Shown here: one piece after another, positions 11,341 through 22,285 of the stretch
How positions within the stretch are numbered: position 1 is the stretch's first letter
Layout: each line of letters starts with the position of its first letter
Assembly: GCF_000210295.1 (NCBI RefSeq)
Contig: NC_026739.1
Location: forward strand, 1-64,000
Source of the DNA: Trypanosoma brucei gambiense DAL972
Lineage: Eukaryota; Euglenozoa; Kinetoplastea; Trypanosomatida; Trypanosomatidae
DNA: 64,000 nt
Direction of reading: 5' to 3'
Made by a program: the position numbers and the translations under genes
Notes under the pieces: generated by a model
What the model was told of the DNA's origin: nothing
The model's input: only the letters and a program-made list of their open reading frames with translations
The model's database searches: none

Positions 11341-14300
11341 CACATGGGGTGACCGTAGGTGTGAGTCGCACGATGAACAGCGCGTGTCGATTCCCTGAAT
11401 GCATTTGTTGGTAAAATTTAGGGGCACCGTTTGTATGCAGTGCGACCACACGAAGCAACTGCGTTTACCCGTTGAACCAAAGCACCTCACTTACAGCGAC
11501 AACCCTTTGCAGCAGTGCGGAGGCCCGTGCTTGGCCATGCCGACTCGCTGAAGTCGATCCTCTGTTAGTTCTTTATTTGTTCCCCACGATCATCTTTGAC
11601 AACGTCAAAGGGCACAGTTGGAGGCGTGGGGACACGCTTGGCTCCACAGAACGCTTGTTTGCCCTCCAATTGGATACTGAGGACATCCTTGGTGGTGGGG
11701 AAGTGCCTCAACTAAGGGCGGAGTGAACGTTTTCTTGACATTACTTTCTTCTCATTTTCACGGGGATGCCGCGCCATTCAATCCGTTATGGAGAACCATG
11801 TAGTTCCTTTCCTCGTGGGAACGCCAACCGGGCAGGGCGCACGTGCCGGTGCCTCAATCGCCTTCCTCTGCGGGTTGGCTAATTTAGTAGATGCCCCTTG
11901 GGGTTTTGGGAGGTGGTGCTGCGGTGCCACTGGGCGTGGTGACGCCTTGATCACCCTTGAGGATTGGGAGGGGCAAGTGGTGTGGCGATGGCCGCTTACC
12001 CGCGCCGTGGCTGACATTCTTTTAGCTTTCGGGGTTGCGTTAGCTGCCGCGCGGTGCCAAAAAAGTGCTAAGGGGAGGGATAATGTGGCCTTCAACCTCG
12101 CTCGGGGCGTTGGGCGCGTACAGCGCGTTTGGAAGAAGTGGCTTCCGCCGTCTGGGGTGCCGGTGGCGTGTGCCTCGTGCGGTTGGTTTTTCTCTTCAGG
12201 AGATGGGACTGATCAATGCTTGGGGGTTAGAACTTCTGTCTCCTTGTGTTCGCTTGTGGGGAGCTAGTGGGGCACAGGCCGCCTGCTAGCAGGAGGTAGC
12301 AAAGTTGCGTGGAAGTTCCGGCCACTTTAAAGGATATGAAACTGAAGGGGAGATATCGCCTCCAAGGCACCCTAGGGAGTCGCGGTTTAGCAGCACTGTC
12401 CCTTGGGGGCTGCTGCCGCATGATCGTGTTGCCGGAGCCCGCTATTTCGTATCTTCGGGCGCCAGCTGGGGGGGGGGGCGGCGGGTTTCTCCACTTGGAG
12501 ACCCCCACCGTGCTCGGGCGCCGTCATTTAATCGGCGGTCCCTCGGGAAAGAAAGGGACCTGTATGGGCATTCCGGGTGGGGGATTTTTTTTTTGTGTGC
12601 GCAGGCGCGCTTCAATTGCGTAGTATCAATAGAAGGATTGAACATCCCCCCTGAAACGAAGTATCAATCGCGTGCTGACACTCGATTCTGTGTTCGTGAT
12701 ACCGGTGTTTGTGCTGAGCGTTGCTTGTACTGCTTGACTGTGTGGGCCGCACACTGCGGTATGCTTGAGAGGGAAAGAAAAAGAAAGGATATCCTCCACG
12801 ACGGTTAGAGACTATATGTCAAGGATAAAAGGAAAAGGGGCAGATATAAAGAGGTATTCAGTTATGCAGTGTGTGTATGTGTGGATCTGTGGTTGCGGGA
12901 TACTCCACACTTCTTTTGTTTTTTTTGTTACGAGTGAACACGTTGCTGTGCACGGTGAACGTCCCTCCCACGACCGAAGGATTTTTTAATTCTGATAATG
13001 CGGATATCCGTAAAGTTCCGTCCTTTTCTTTGTGTTACAAGGGGTCGTGTGTCTTTCACTCATGCAGTTTGATTTTATTTTCGTCGACTCCTGGAATTAT
13101 CTGTGTTATTTATTTTAATTCCGTTCGTGTGATTCCGATATACCTCTTTTGGTTGTTTCCTATTAGGTGGTCGGCTACAATGTTAACTTTTCGCTGATGT
13201 TTGTGAGTCTGCTGTGCACTTTTCCTGTTGGCCTTTGCAAATGGGTGTTGATCTTCATAGTGCATAGACGGTTTGCGAGGATGTTGGGACCATGCAATCA
13301 CTTTGGCGGTGCGTCCGTTCTTTTTTTGGAGAAAAATATTGCGTACATTTATTCACTTAATTTTGTCGGTGGCCTCTGCTATGGTTTTTGATTGTGCTTG
13401 TTTTTCTAGGAGAATCCGCACCTTCTTTAATTTTGAGGTTGTATAAGCAGTTGTTTTGTAGTATAAGTAAGGAGACATATGCTACAATGTTTTTGTAAAC
13501 ATTATGTTCGGGTACATACGAAATATTTTACTGCTTCCTTTTTCCGCTGAACTTGGGGTGAAGTTCCTACGTTTTTATTCTGTTTCATTAAGGTAACCCA
13601 AGTTCCTTTTCTTTCGTTGCCTTCTCCCTCTGGACACAACACGGGCGGTCGAATATGACTGCTTATATCAAGGCATCGCGACGGCGTTAGAAAACAAAGG
13701 TGACGTGTGTAATAACTTTCGCTTGGCCGGAGGGTCATGTTTCTGCCTCTTTGTTTTTTGCGTCGTGAAATGGTGACCTGGTTTTTGTGTACCGAGCATG
13801 TACTTTTTCATATTATCATATTCCACGAAGATTTCAAGTATTGTCACATACTTTGCCCGTGGTAGGTGCTACCCAGGCCATGCTTCCAGAGGTAATAATG
13901 ATAGTTTCAGCGAAGTGTGTTGTCGATGATGTTATCGGCGGTTTTCCATAATCGTTTGTCGTGTTTTATCTGTTGTGGCAACCTCGTTAATATACAGTTA
14001 GACGTTAATTTACATATTTTGCGGTTCGGTCATAAGCCATAAGTTTTCTAGAAGTGGGTGTGTTTGTTACCCCTTTTACACTCACTGTTAGAAGATGTTT
14101 TACGTGTCTACTACTCGGCTATTGTATTTGGCCGCAATATATTCGGGGAGACGGCTTTGATATGGATCTGACTCGTCATGTGTGTATCTGCATGCGTGCA
14201 TAAAGTGTAGAGGAGGAAAGTGCAGGTGCAACATCATTACCTCGCGTTAATAGAAGACGAAGTGAGTATGTGATTTCAGCGGGCGCCAAGTTGATCTTCG

Positions 14301-14638
14301 GCTCTGCCGGTGACGAGGATAGCTGCAGGGACCTTGAAGGAGAACTTAACACAGTCGTGGTAAGTAAGTACGAGAGCAAAGTATGTACAAAACTAGGTTG
14401 CCACAGGGGAGAAAGGTGTACACCGCTGGAGATGGTGTTGGCATGTGCATATGTGCATGTACTGAAGCATTGTCCATATTGTCGGAAATTAAATAATTCT
14501 TCCCTCCGACAGATTTAAACACCAAGTGAAGTATACAGTTTTTCACTGCTGCAACTACACATACGAATTTAGTTTTTTTCTTCGAAGGGACTAACCATAC
14601 AAGCATTCGAATTTTCAGTAAGAGCGCAAACTTGTGAA
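11341..14638. other. Divergent strand-switch region, no recognised gene
   Basis: Coding switches from minus (left) to plus (right) across this 3.3 kb. The part 11.47-12.65 kb is clearly more GC-rich than its flanks and has open frames on both strands (11788-12267 plus, 12305-12808 plus) without a recognisable domain. From 12.8 kb onward the sequence is AT-rich with T runs. In kinetoplastids divergent switch regions are where RNA polymerase II units begin. The pyrimidine tract near 14570-14583 and the AG at 14617-14618 could be the splice acceptor of the next gene. No tRNA-like box pair was found by eye. Confidence 0.5.
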
Positions 14639-14661
14639 TAGGGTTAGGGTTAGGGTTAGGG
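14639..14661 (+). repeat. Interstitial telomeric repeat, TTAGGG tract
   Basis: Nearly four uninterrupted TTAGGG units (TAGGG then three TTAGGG) end 28 bases before the ATG of the M20 peptidase gene. The unit and orientation match trypanosome telomere DNA. It lies between the likely splice acceptor (AG near 14618) and the start codon, so it would be transcribed as 5' UTR. Confidence 0.9.
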
Positions 14662-14689
14662 TACACATAAAAAATAAGTAAATACTCCG

Positions 14690-16117
14690 ATGCAGGTTGA
14701 TTGGGGTGCAGTTCATAAATTCATTACTGACGAATGGGACAAGACCCTCGTCCCCACCATTTCTGCATACATCGAGGTTCCGAACCAAAGCCCCCACTAC
14801 GACCAGGAATGGGCAACCAATGGGTTAATGCAAAAGGCTATGGATATCATTATTGAGTGGGTCAAAAAACAGCCCATCAAGGGTATGAAATACGAGCTTT
14901 TCGAGGAGAAAGGATTAACGCCTTTCCTCATTGTGGAGATTGAAGGAACTGAGCCATGTGCCAACACACTAATGATGTACGGCCATATGGACAAACAACC
15001 CCCTCTTCTTCCGTGGGAGGAGGGACTCCACCCATATAAGCCAGTGTATCGGGATGGCAGATTATATGGTCGTGGAGGAGCTGACGATGGTTATGCCGTG
15101 TTTTCAGCTCTGACCGCAATGGCGGCTGTGCAAAAGCAAGGCATTCCACACGGGAAAGTCGTTGTTATCATTGAGGCCAGTGAGGAATCTGGGAGTATGC
15201 ACCTCCCTTTTTACCTCGAGAAATGCAGGGACCGCATCGGCAACGTCGATCTTCTTATTTGTTTGGACAGTGGGGCGATGAGCTACGATCAACTTTGGCT
15301 GACGACAGCTCTACGAGGAGTATGTGGTGGCATGCTTACAGTGGAAACAATGAAGGAAGGCATGCACAGTGGCCTATCCGGTGGCGTTGTTCCCGATTCC
15401 TTTCGTATTGCCCGTATGCTCCTCGAACGTATTGAAGATACAAATACCGGTGAAGTAAAAATTATCGAAGCAAACTGTGACATCCCTCAGCATGTTGTGG
15501 AGAGTATGCAGTCAATAAGGGCAATTGCATACAAGGAGCAGTTTCCCCTTCTGTCCGACGTGTCTACTGAAGTTGATGACACTGTGGAGCTAGCCCTGAG
15601 GAATTCTTGGAAACCGTGCTTGACAGTGGTGGGTGATAACCTCCCTGATGCGGCAACGGCTGGGAATGTCAATCGTGCCAAGACCGTGCTGCGGCTCTCC
15701 CTCCGTGTCCCCCCTATTGTGGACGCGACGAAGGCCACACTAGCGATGAAAAGAATACTCGAGGCTGATTCCCCATATAACGCCAAAGTAACTTTCACTC
15801 CGGATGATGCAGGTGACGGCTGTGCGACACCACGGCTAAAGCCATGGCTTGTGGAGGCGCTCAATAAGGGTAGTGAGATGGCTTTTGGTAAGGGGTTCGC
15901 ATCACAGGGCATGGGTGGGTCCATTCCTTTTATTGCAATGTTGCTGAAAAAATTTCCGGATGCGCAATTTGTGGTCACCGGCGTTTTGGGACCGAAGAGC
16001 AACGCACACGGGCCGAACGAGTTTCTACATGTGCCGTTTGCGAAAGGAGTAACTACGTGTGTTGCCCGAATCGTTGCGGACCACTACCATGCAACGCCAA
16101 AGATACATAAGCAGTGA
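14690..16117 (+). CDS. M20 family metallopeptidase, cytosolic non-specific dipeptidase type
   Basis: A 475-residue di-zinc exopeptidase of the CNDP/carnosinase group, which cleaves dipeptides in the cytosol; no signal peptide is visible. Metal ligands and catalytic residues are in family order: H99 and D101 in GHMDKQP, D132 in GRGGADDGYA, the E165/E166 pair in EASEESGS (general base plus ligand), D193 in CLDSGAM, and H440 in SNAHGPNE near the end. An insertion domain between about 205 and 400 fits the dimerisation (lid) domain of the family. Length is normal. The start is the first ATG of the frame. It is the first gene of the plus-strand unit and sits directly after the telomeric tract. It looks intact. 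Confidence 0.93.
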   Translation: MQVDWGAVHKFITDEWDKTLVPTISAYIEVPNQSPHYDQEWATNGLMQKAMDIIIEWVKKQPIKGMKYELFEEKGLTPFLIVEIEGTEPCANTLMMYGHMDKQPPLLPWEEGLHPYKPVYRDGRLYGRGGADDGYAVFSALTAMAAVQKQGIPHGKVVVIIEASEESGSMHLPFYLEKCRDRIGNVDLLICLDSGAMSYDQLWLTTALRGVCGGMLTVETMKEGMHSGLSGGVVPDSFRIARMLLERIEDTNTGEVKIIEANCDIPQHVVESMQSIRAIAYKEQFPLLSDVSTEVDDTVELALRNSWKPCLTVVGDNLPDAATAGNVNRAKTVLRLSLRVPPIVDATKATLAMKRILEADSPYNAKVTFTPDDAGDGCATPRLKPWLVEALNKGSEMAFGKGFASQGMGGSIPFIAMLLKKFPDAQFVVTGVLGPKSNAHGPNEFLHVPFAKGVTTCVARIVADHYHATPKIHKQ

Positions 16118-19100
16118 TCAGCCGACCATTGCTTCAAGTCTGCTCCCCTGCATTTACGGTCCTGTTGGTTAAACGTGCAACTTTACTTCTCTGTGGTGGG
16201 ATAAATGAGTTTGTGGGCTTGAGCATGTGGGGATTGACGACGTTGGTGCTAATATGTTATTCTGGTTTCTCGGCTACTTGCTTGCATGTGGGAGGGGGGG
16301 GGGGAGAGATATTCCAGAGGCGGGAAAAGAAGTGAAGCAGATATGGGATAATGTTTTTATCAATTTACGTTCCCCCTTTCCACTTTGTTTGCCGTCCGAC
16401 TATTATGTGGAGGCCCAGAAAGATGAAGAGACTTTCGTTCAGTGCGTTCTAGCTGACGTTTGTCCCTGTGTTTGGTGAATATGTTCCCTGAAGTTATGAT
16501 TTTGGAGTGTTTTTTCCCCTTTTACCTTCGACACCCTCTCACAAGTTTAATACATACGCGAGCTCGGACTCAATATACCAGTCGTCCGATTAATTGAACA
16601 CGAACACCTCGCAATGGGTCCGCCGTTCCGTTCCGTTTATTTGTTTTCTCTTACTTCGTCTCGAAAGTTATTTTGTTAGTGAACAAATCGGTAGATTCGT
16701 AAGTAAAATGTCCCGCCGTCCGTACGGCCGCTATCAGGGTTCTGGCGAAACCCTTAGCCCACCATTTTGATCCGAATGGATCGCAGCCATTGTTGCAGGC
16801 ATTACGTTGTGCCGTGTGGGCTTTGCCACCATCGTCGGGGTGGGGGTGGTGAGCAGCCCGTACGGACGCGTCACACTCAAGATAGCGACGGTAGTTCGGT
16901 CGTGGTGGAAGACAGAAAAGCGTCCTTATTGAACTCATTTTCGCTGCTGCGTGTCACGAAACATGTGAAATTGTTATACCTTGTTTTGCTATCCGGGCAA
17001 TGCCTTACGCTCCCGAAGTCGCACTGATGTCGCCAACTAAGACAAAGTATAAGTGGGGGCCATTGCTCTCCCCACCTTCGGCAGCTGTGCTCAGTTACAT
17101 CGGTGCAGCGTACATGTCTCACTCGGCCAGTTTTTGGTCTCCACGAGGTAACAAGTGAAGCAAAGTGTTTCTAAAACGTTTTCTCACCTTCACGTCTTTC
17201 AGATACTTCCTTTCCTTCGCTGCCTCCTTCTCTGGTTTCATCTGAGGGTGAAGTATCAGCCTGTGGTCGACGCATCCAATCAATAGGCAGGGTTTGCGTG
17301 GTTGGTGGGTCAGCACAGCTTAGCGGTATGGAAACGGAGGGTTTGCTCCAGCTGGTGTCTATTGGCTTCGTGTGTGGGTCCGCCTGCCGCAATGCGATGT
17401 GCTAACTCGGACAGCAAAAACATTTTGCGGTCGCTGCAGAATGCGTGACACCGAGTGGTAACACGCGACCAGCCGGGAAGTCTATGCAGCGCCAACCCGT
17501 GGAACCGAAGTTGATGGAACTCTCACGACGAAGAGCTATTGGCAGGGGGCGGGGAGGGAAGGCAATACGTGGAGACAACGGCTTCCTTCGTTCAGATCCG
17601 CATGGCAGAATCAATGGAGGGGAGGAATCAATTTTGGCGATATAATGGTTGATGAGGTCCTTGTATAGGTGCGCTGCACATGTGCCTCCGCTCCGTAAAA
17701 CCGTTCCCAGGGTAGATGGGGGGGGGCTGGTGGTGGGTGGATTTTGCGGTGTCCGATCTTACCCAAGTGTTGGTGGGATAGTTGGACGTTGAGTTTTTTA
17801 GCTATTGTCTGTTGCTGGGTAGGTGTTTGAACGAGCCGCTGCCACTGAGCTGGCTTTGGCTGCTTGCTCCGCCTCGCTCAGAGGGTGAAGACAATCCTCA
17901 CGGTTGCCCCGCTTTCCAGGCAGCAGGGTCGAAGTGGTTGCGGTTCTTTTGAGCATCCTACGTGTGTATGTGTTTCTTATGTGTGCGTTGGCGCTGTACG
18001 GCACTGAGGGGTTGGATCAATGGCTTGATTAAGCGCCCACATTGCAAGTCCTTCCCCTCTTTCTCCCAACATTACGAAATCAAGGCCGCGCTACTCAAAC
18101 TGCAGGTGTCCCTTTTTTTTTGGTTCGGTTGGTGGGTGACCACATCAACACTTTTTTTTAGCACCGCCGCTTCACCGTGATGCCATATGCCTGCTCTGTC
18201 AAACGCCCTTCGGGAAAGAGGTTGTGCTCTCCGCCTGACTACTTGTTTCCCCACTGCGTTACTGTTGGCCTCCCGTTTGCCTCGGTGTGTGGGTCCCCAG
18301 ACACAGTCAAACCTGGAGGTATGACGGCGCAACGTTATAATGCTTATCAAGGCGTCTCGCACCGTTGGCGCGTCGCCCTTTGGCGTGTTCTGAGGTGTGG
18401 CGTCGGCTCAACAGCGGCCAGTGTGATTGAGCAAGGTTGACGCGAAACGGTTTCGTAGTTTCCAACTTCTTCATTGAAGGGCCCCGTAGATAGTAACGGC
18501 GAGCCGCTCGTCACACAAGCTGTTTGGTCGGTGCCTTTTGTTGAGCAATGTGAGGGGGAAGCTGATGTTGTAATAAGCAAGTCCTCTGCTGTGGAGTGTG
18601 TGGGGCAGCGCCACTCCAACTCTTGGGTTTGTGAAGAAGTACCACGGGGAGGCCGAAACAGAAGAAACCGATAAATGCCGCACATGTAGCCACGCTTGAG
18701 ATGTGATATCTAAGTGTTTTTACGTCCGTGTGCGGTAGGGGGGAGGACCCTGCTTCTGATGTTTGTGCCATCGGACCTCCGCAGACAAGTTTGTGAAGTG
18801 CAGAAGTGGCATGACGACAAATGTGAGAGGACCGCTGCTTCACGTCGGTGTGGCACGCCTTGTTTTCATAGGCAGTGAAGAGGCCCGCGCGTTTTGGCAC
18901 ACGTGGCCTGCGTTAAAATTCGATGCAAGCAGAGGCGGAGAGAGGGTTTGCAATCAGCAGAAGCTGCCGTCCAGTGGGAAAAGTTATCAATTAACAAAGC
19001 GAGGGCACAAGCGAGAGAGACTCAGAATGAGTCGGGAGTAGAACCGTGGAATCGTGCCTCCGAGTCCAGGGTAGTAACAAGGTGCCCTGCTAAAGGTGTA

Positions 19101-19708
19101 ACCACTGGAAGGGTCGAGGGCACTGAGAACTCAGCTTCCGGGTGGTGACGCCTTTGGTTGCTTCTTGCACTGTAGCCCCTCGTGGCGGTGCGCATTTGAG
19201 AGTCATGCAGCGGTTCAGGAAATGTGTATTCCCACCGTCACGGACCAAACCGTGTAGGTTGGCGCACATGTGCTGAATACTACACCCTAGTTTTACCGGT
19301 TCTTTGTTTCATGCTGGCTTGGCAGCACAATCTGTGGATAACAGTTCGACGGCAGCAAACCGTGCCCGTGTTCGAGCTTGCCTTTCCATGGTCATGAATC
19401 CGACATTTTTTCGTTATGTGCCGCAGCTTTAAAAATAATATCATGTTATGGCTTTTGTTTCGGCATAATATGACGTGTCTTAGTTTATTTTTGGCAGCGC
19501 AACACTCCACTCCTTTTTCATGAAAAGAACGTACTAATGATAGATCGTGCTTGTCTAGCGGAGACCGGCGATGGCGCACAACCGTGTGTAACTCCGTCAA
19601 TTCTCTCCTATCCAGTTGTCTACCCCACCTTTGTTCCTACCCGCTCGTTTTTTTAAATAGCACATAATCCGTTGTTCGTACTAGTAAAATACGTCTAAAT
19701 ATTCAAGA
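16118..19708. other. Intergenic, about 3.6 kb without a supported gene
   Basis: Short frames occur on both strands but none shows a domain, biased codon use or a start in good context. The part 17.1-18.7 kb is relatively GC-rich. T tracts at 18112-18121 and 18149-18157, and the tract 19640-19656 followed by an AG at about 19659, are candidate splice signals; the last one fits the LRR gene that starts at 19709. Confidence 0.45.
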
Positions 19709-22285
19709 ATGACACAACCAGATATATTCATGGGTGGGAATCCACTTTGTGTGAGATACAATGGCTATCCCATTCACGTGGTCCGTTCTACGGATGGCAC
19801 CAGCTGGTTCAGTGCAGCGGATATTGTAAGGGCTCTCAGCATGTACAGTACAGGGATGGGTGCAGGTGATTGCTGTAAAGATGATAACACACTTTCACCA
19901 TCCGATGAGTCTGCGGATTTTGCGAAGCGCTTGTTATTTTCAGTTGACGAGGAGCACAAAAAGCCACTAAAAGATGTGGTCAAGGAGTGTGAGCGGGCAT
20001 TGTATGGGAGTGCTGGGATGGAGGCTTTATACGTTGACCTCACCGGGATCCAGACGTTAACACGCGCTACAAGCATACCGACAGAGGCTGACTATAACGA
20101 CTTCATGCAACACGGTGAGGCGCTTAATAAAATCGTTGGGGCCTTGCAAAGAGGCATCCGTGACAGCTGTGCGCAAATGTCCGAAAAGCCTTGGAATGAC
20201 GGATCAGGCGGCGTCGTAGAGGTCAATGCAGCTGACTTACAGTCGCTCCTGAAAACGGTGGAAGAAATGAACGGGTACATGTGCAGCATTTTACCCCGCG
20301 TTGCTAACAATGAGGCTACTATAAGAACTGTGAGTGAGCACATGCTCCAACTCCAAAATAAAGTGGATCATGAAATTGAGAAGATCAGAAGGGAATTCAG
20401 CCAGCACGGGACTGCTTCACTGACTGGACGTGATAAGGTAAGTGAAAATGCGGAAAGCGAGCCCCCATGTGGTACAGCGGAGTTGAATATATCAGAGAGT
20501 CCTACAGCGGCTTGTAAAACCGTCAGACTGCTTGACCAGTCGAAGAATGGGGCTTGGCAGCGCCAGGAGCATCCGGTGGATATTATAAGCAGTGAGGAAA
20601 GGCTGATGAACAGCTTCAACTTTGAAGCATGTGGTGCATCTGCTGAAGAGTTTGGAGAAGCTGAGCTCGAACTGATTGCCTATTTCAGGCGTGCACTAAG
20701 TCGTCTGGGGCAGCAGGGTAGAACATGTATTAAACTGTTTCCAGTGAAGGACTCTAACAAACACTCTTCCCATTCCGCTGAGCGCGCCACCTATGAGTTG
20801 AAAGTAAAGAGAATGTCACTGCAGTTGAGTGATTTTAAATTCATCAGCATGTGCCCATCCATAGCCAAGCTCCGTTTCAGCGAGTGTCGCGGTGTGTGCG
20901 ACCTGGAGGTCCTGGCTGAGGCGAAATCACTCGACGCATTGAGCCTGGATATTGAAGGGGAGGTGAGGCACCTTCATTTTTTGAGCGGACTGCCTTCCCT
21001 TAAGACCCTTCAGCTACATTACCAACAAATCTCTGATGACGAATTTCGCTGTTTGTGCCTGTTGGAGGGCCTGGAGGAGCTAACTCTGCGTGATGCTTGG
21101 AACTTAACGTGTTTGGCGCCGATTGCAAGCTTGCGGCGGTTACGGGTATTGGATTTGAGCCTCCCACTGGTGGCCCCCAGCGGCTGCGTGCAAGAGGAGT
21201 GTAGTTCTGATGGTGATCAAAGTGCGGATACAAAGTACCCCCATTTAACGGATGTAAGTCCACTTGCAGAGATAATAGCACTAGAAGACTTGAATCTCCA
21301 GGGACGAGGAGGTGTAGAGGCAGGTGTTGATGCACTTGGATCTTTACCGAAGCTCCGTGTGTTGAATCTGAGTGGAACGGGCATAACCGATTTGTGTTTT
21401 GGTGGTCTGAGTGAAAGCAAGACCTTGACGTCACTTGACATTTCTTTCTGTTGGAATTTGACCGACCTAAGCCAACTCGCTCAAGTCGCCACGCTGAAGG
21501 AACTAAAGCTTCGGTTGCACAAAGATGGAGTACCCTGCGTGGACGGTCTCGATAGCCTTCCGTTACGCACGCTACACTTGGTTCTCCCCCAAAGAATTTG
21601 CCAGCATTCGGAGGAATCTTCTACTTTGGAGAGTAGCTGTGAGGTTGCACCCACTGTTTCGCTAACAGATGTGTTCCCCCTCGAAGGGATTGAAACGCTT
21701 GAAGAGCTGAGTTTGCGGGGTCAGGGACATTTGAGTCTGCAAATGGACGTCCTTTCCTCCTTGCCTCATCTGTGTGTGTTGGATTTAAGTTTCATAAGCA
21801 TGACAGAACAGTGCCTTGATGTACTTGCCACTATACCAGGTCTGGTGAAGCTCGGATTCACTGCTCGTGGGTGCACAGGGAACATGAGCTCTCTCTCTAA
21901 GATTACTTCGCTTGAAGAGCTGGACGTCCGAAGTTGCTCTAGTGCCGGCGCAATTGTTGATGCAGCTGCCCTGCTGCCTAAGCTGCGTGTTTTCAGTCTG
22001 AGTGGTGCCACAATTACTCCAAGGAGCCTCCAAAGCCTCATCCAGTGCAATAACCTAGTGAAGCTGGATATTTCCTTCTGCAGGAATGTGGAGGGTGGTA
22101 CGCCATTCCCATTGATGACTACAGTGGAAGAGTTGAACCTCAAGGGCTGCCAGAGCGTCCTCTGTCTCGGTGTGTTGGCCAACTTCCCTAGTCTGCGGAA
22201 ACTAAACGTGAAAAACATGTACGTGAGTTCCGAAGTGTTAAAGGAGTTTCGTGGGCGTAATGTTGTAGTTCGTTACAGATGCTGA
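19709..22285 (+). CDS. Leucine-rich repeat protein with a Bro-N-like N-terminal domain
   Basis: 858 residues, no signal peptide or membrane segment. Residues about 14-125 form a compact domain beginning CVRYNGYPIHVV and continuing TSWFSAADIVRALSM, then later ALYGSAG and YVDLTGIQTLTRAT. The pattern of a basic beta hairpin, W-F-x-A-x-D-(I/V)-x-x-A-L and a late hydrophobic strand resembles the Bro-N/antirepressor fold. Residues about 165-235 look like a coiled coil. From about 370 to the end there are leucine-rich repeats of 23-26 residues (LEELTLRDAWNLTCL, LRVLDLS, LRVLNLSGTGITD, LVKLDISFCRNVEGG), the type seen in trypanosome ESAG8/LRRP proteins. No RING finger as in ESAG8 was seen. Partners are unknown; the architecture suggests a protein- or nucleic-acid-binding adaptor. 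The frame is clean. Confidence 0.8.
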   Translation: MTQPDIFMGGNPLCVRYNGYPIHVVRSTDGTSWFSAADIVRALSMYSTGMGAGDCCKDDNTLSPSDESADFAKRLLFSVDEEHKKPLKDVVKECERALYGSAGMEALYVDLTGIQTLTRATSIPTEADYNDFMQHGEALNKIVGALQRGIRDSCAQMSEKPWNDGSGGVVEVNAADLQSLLKTVEEMNGYMCSILPRVANNEATIRTVSEHMLQLQNKVDHEIEKIRREFSQHGTASLTGRDKVSENAESEPPCGTAELNISESPTAACKTVRLLDQSKNGAWQRQEHPVDIISSEERLMNSFNFEACGASAEEFGEAELELIAYFRRALSRLGQQGRTCIKLFPVKDSNKHSSHSAERATYELKVKRMSLQLSDFKFISMCPSIAKLRFSECRGVCDLEVLAEAKSLDALSLDIEGEVRHLHFLSGLPSLKTLQLHYQQISDDEFRCLCLLEGLEELTLRDAWNLTCLAPIASLRRLRVLDLSLPLVAPSGCVQEECSSDGDQSADTKYPHLTDVSPLAEIIALEDLNLQGRGGVEAGVDALGSLPKLRVLNLSGTGITDLCFGGLSESKTLTSLDISFCWNLTDLSQLAQVATLKELKLRLHKDGVPCVDGLDSLPLRTLHLVLPQRICQHSEESSTLESSCEVAPTVSLTDVFPLEGIETLEELSLRGQGHLSLQMDVLSSLPHLCVLDLSFISMTEQCLDVLATIPGLVKLGFTARGCTGNMSSLSKITSLEELDVRSCSSAGAIVDAAALLPKLRVFSLSGATITPRSLQSLIQCNNLVKLDISFCRNVEGGTPFPLMTTVEELNLKGCQSVLCLGVLANFPSLRKLNVKNMYVSSEVLKEFRGRNVVVRYRC

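Noticed and set aside
11778..12267. Overlapping frames on both strands as RHS or ingi coding sequence
   Set aside because: No RHS ATP-binding motif, reverse transcriptase or endonuclease motif is visible; the openness is explained by high GC content.
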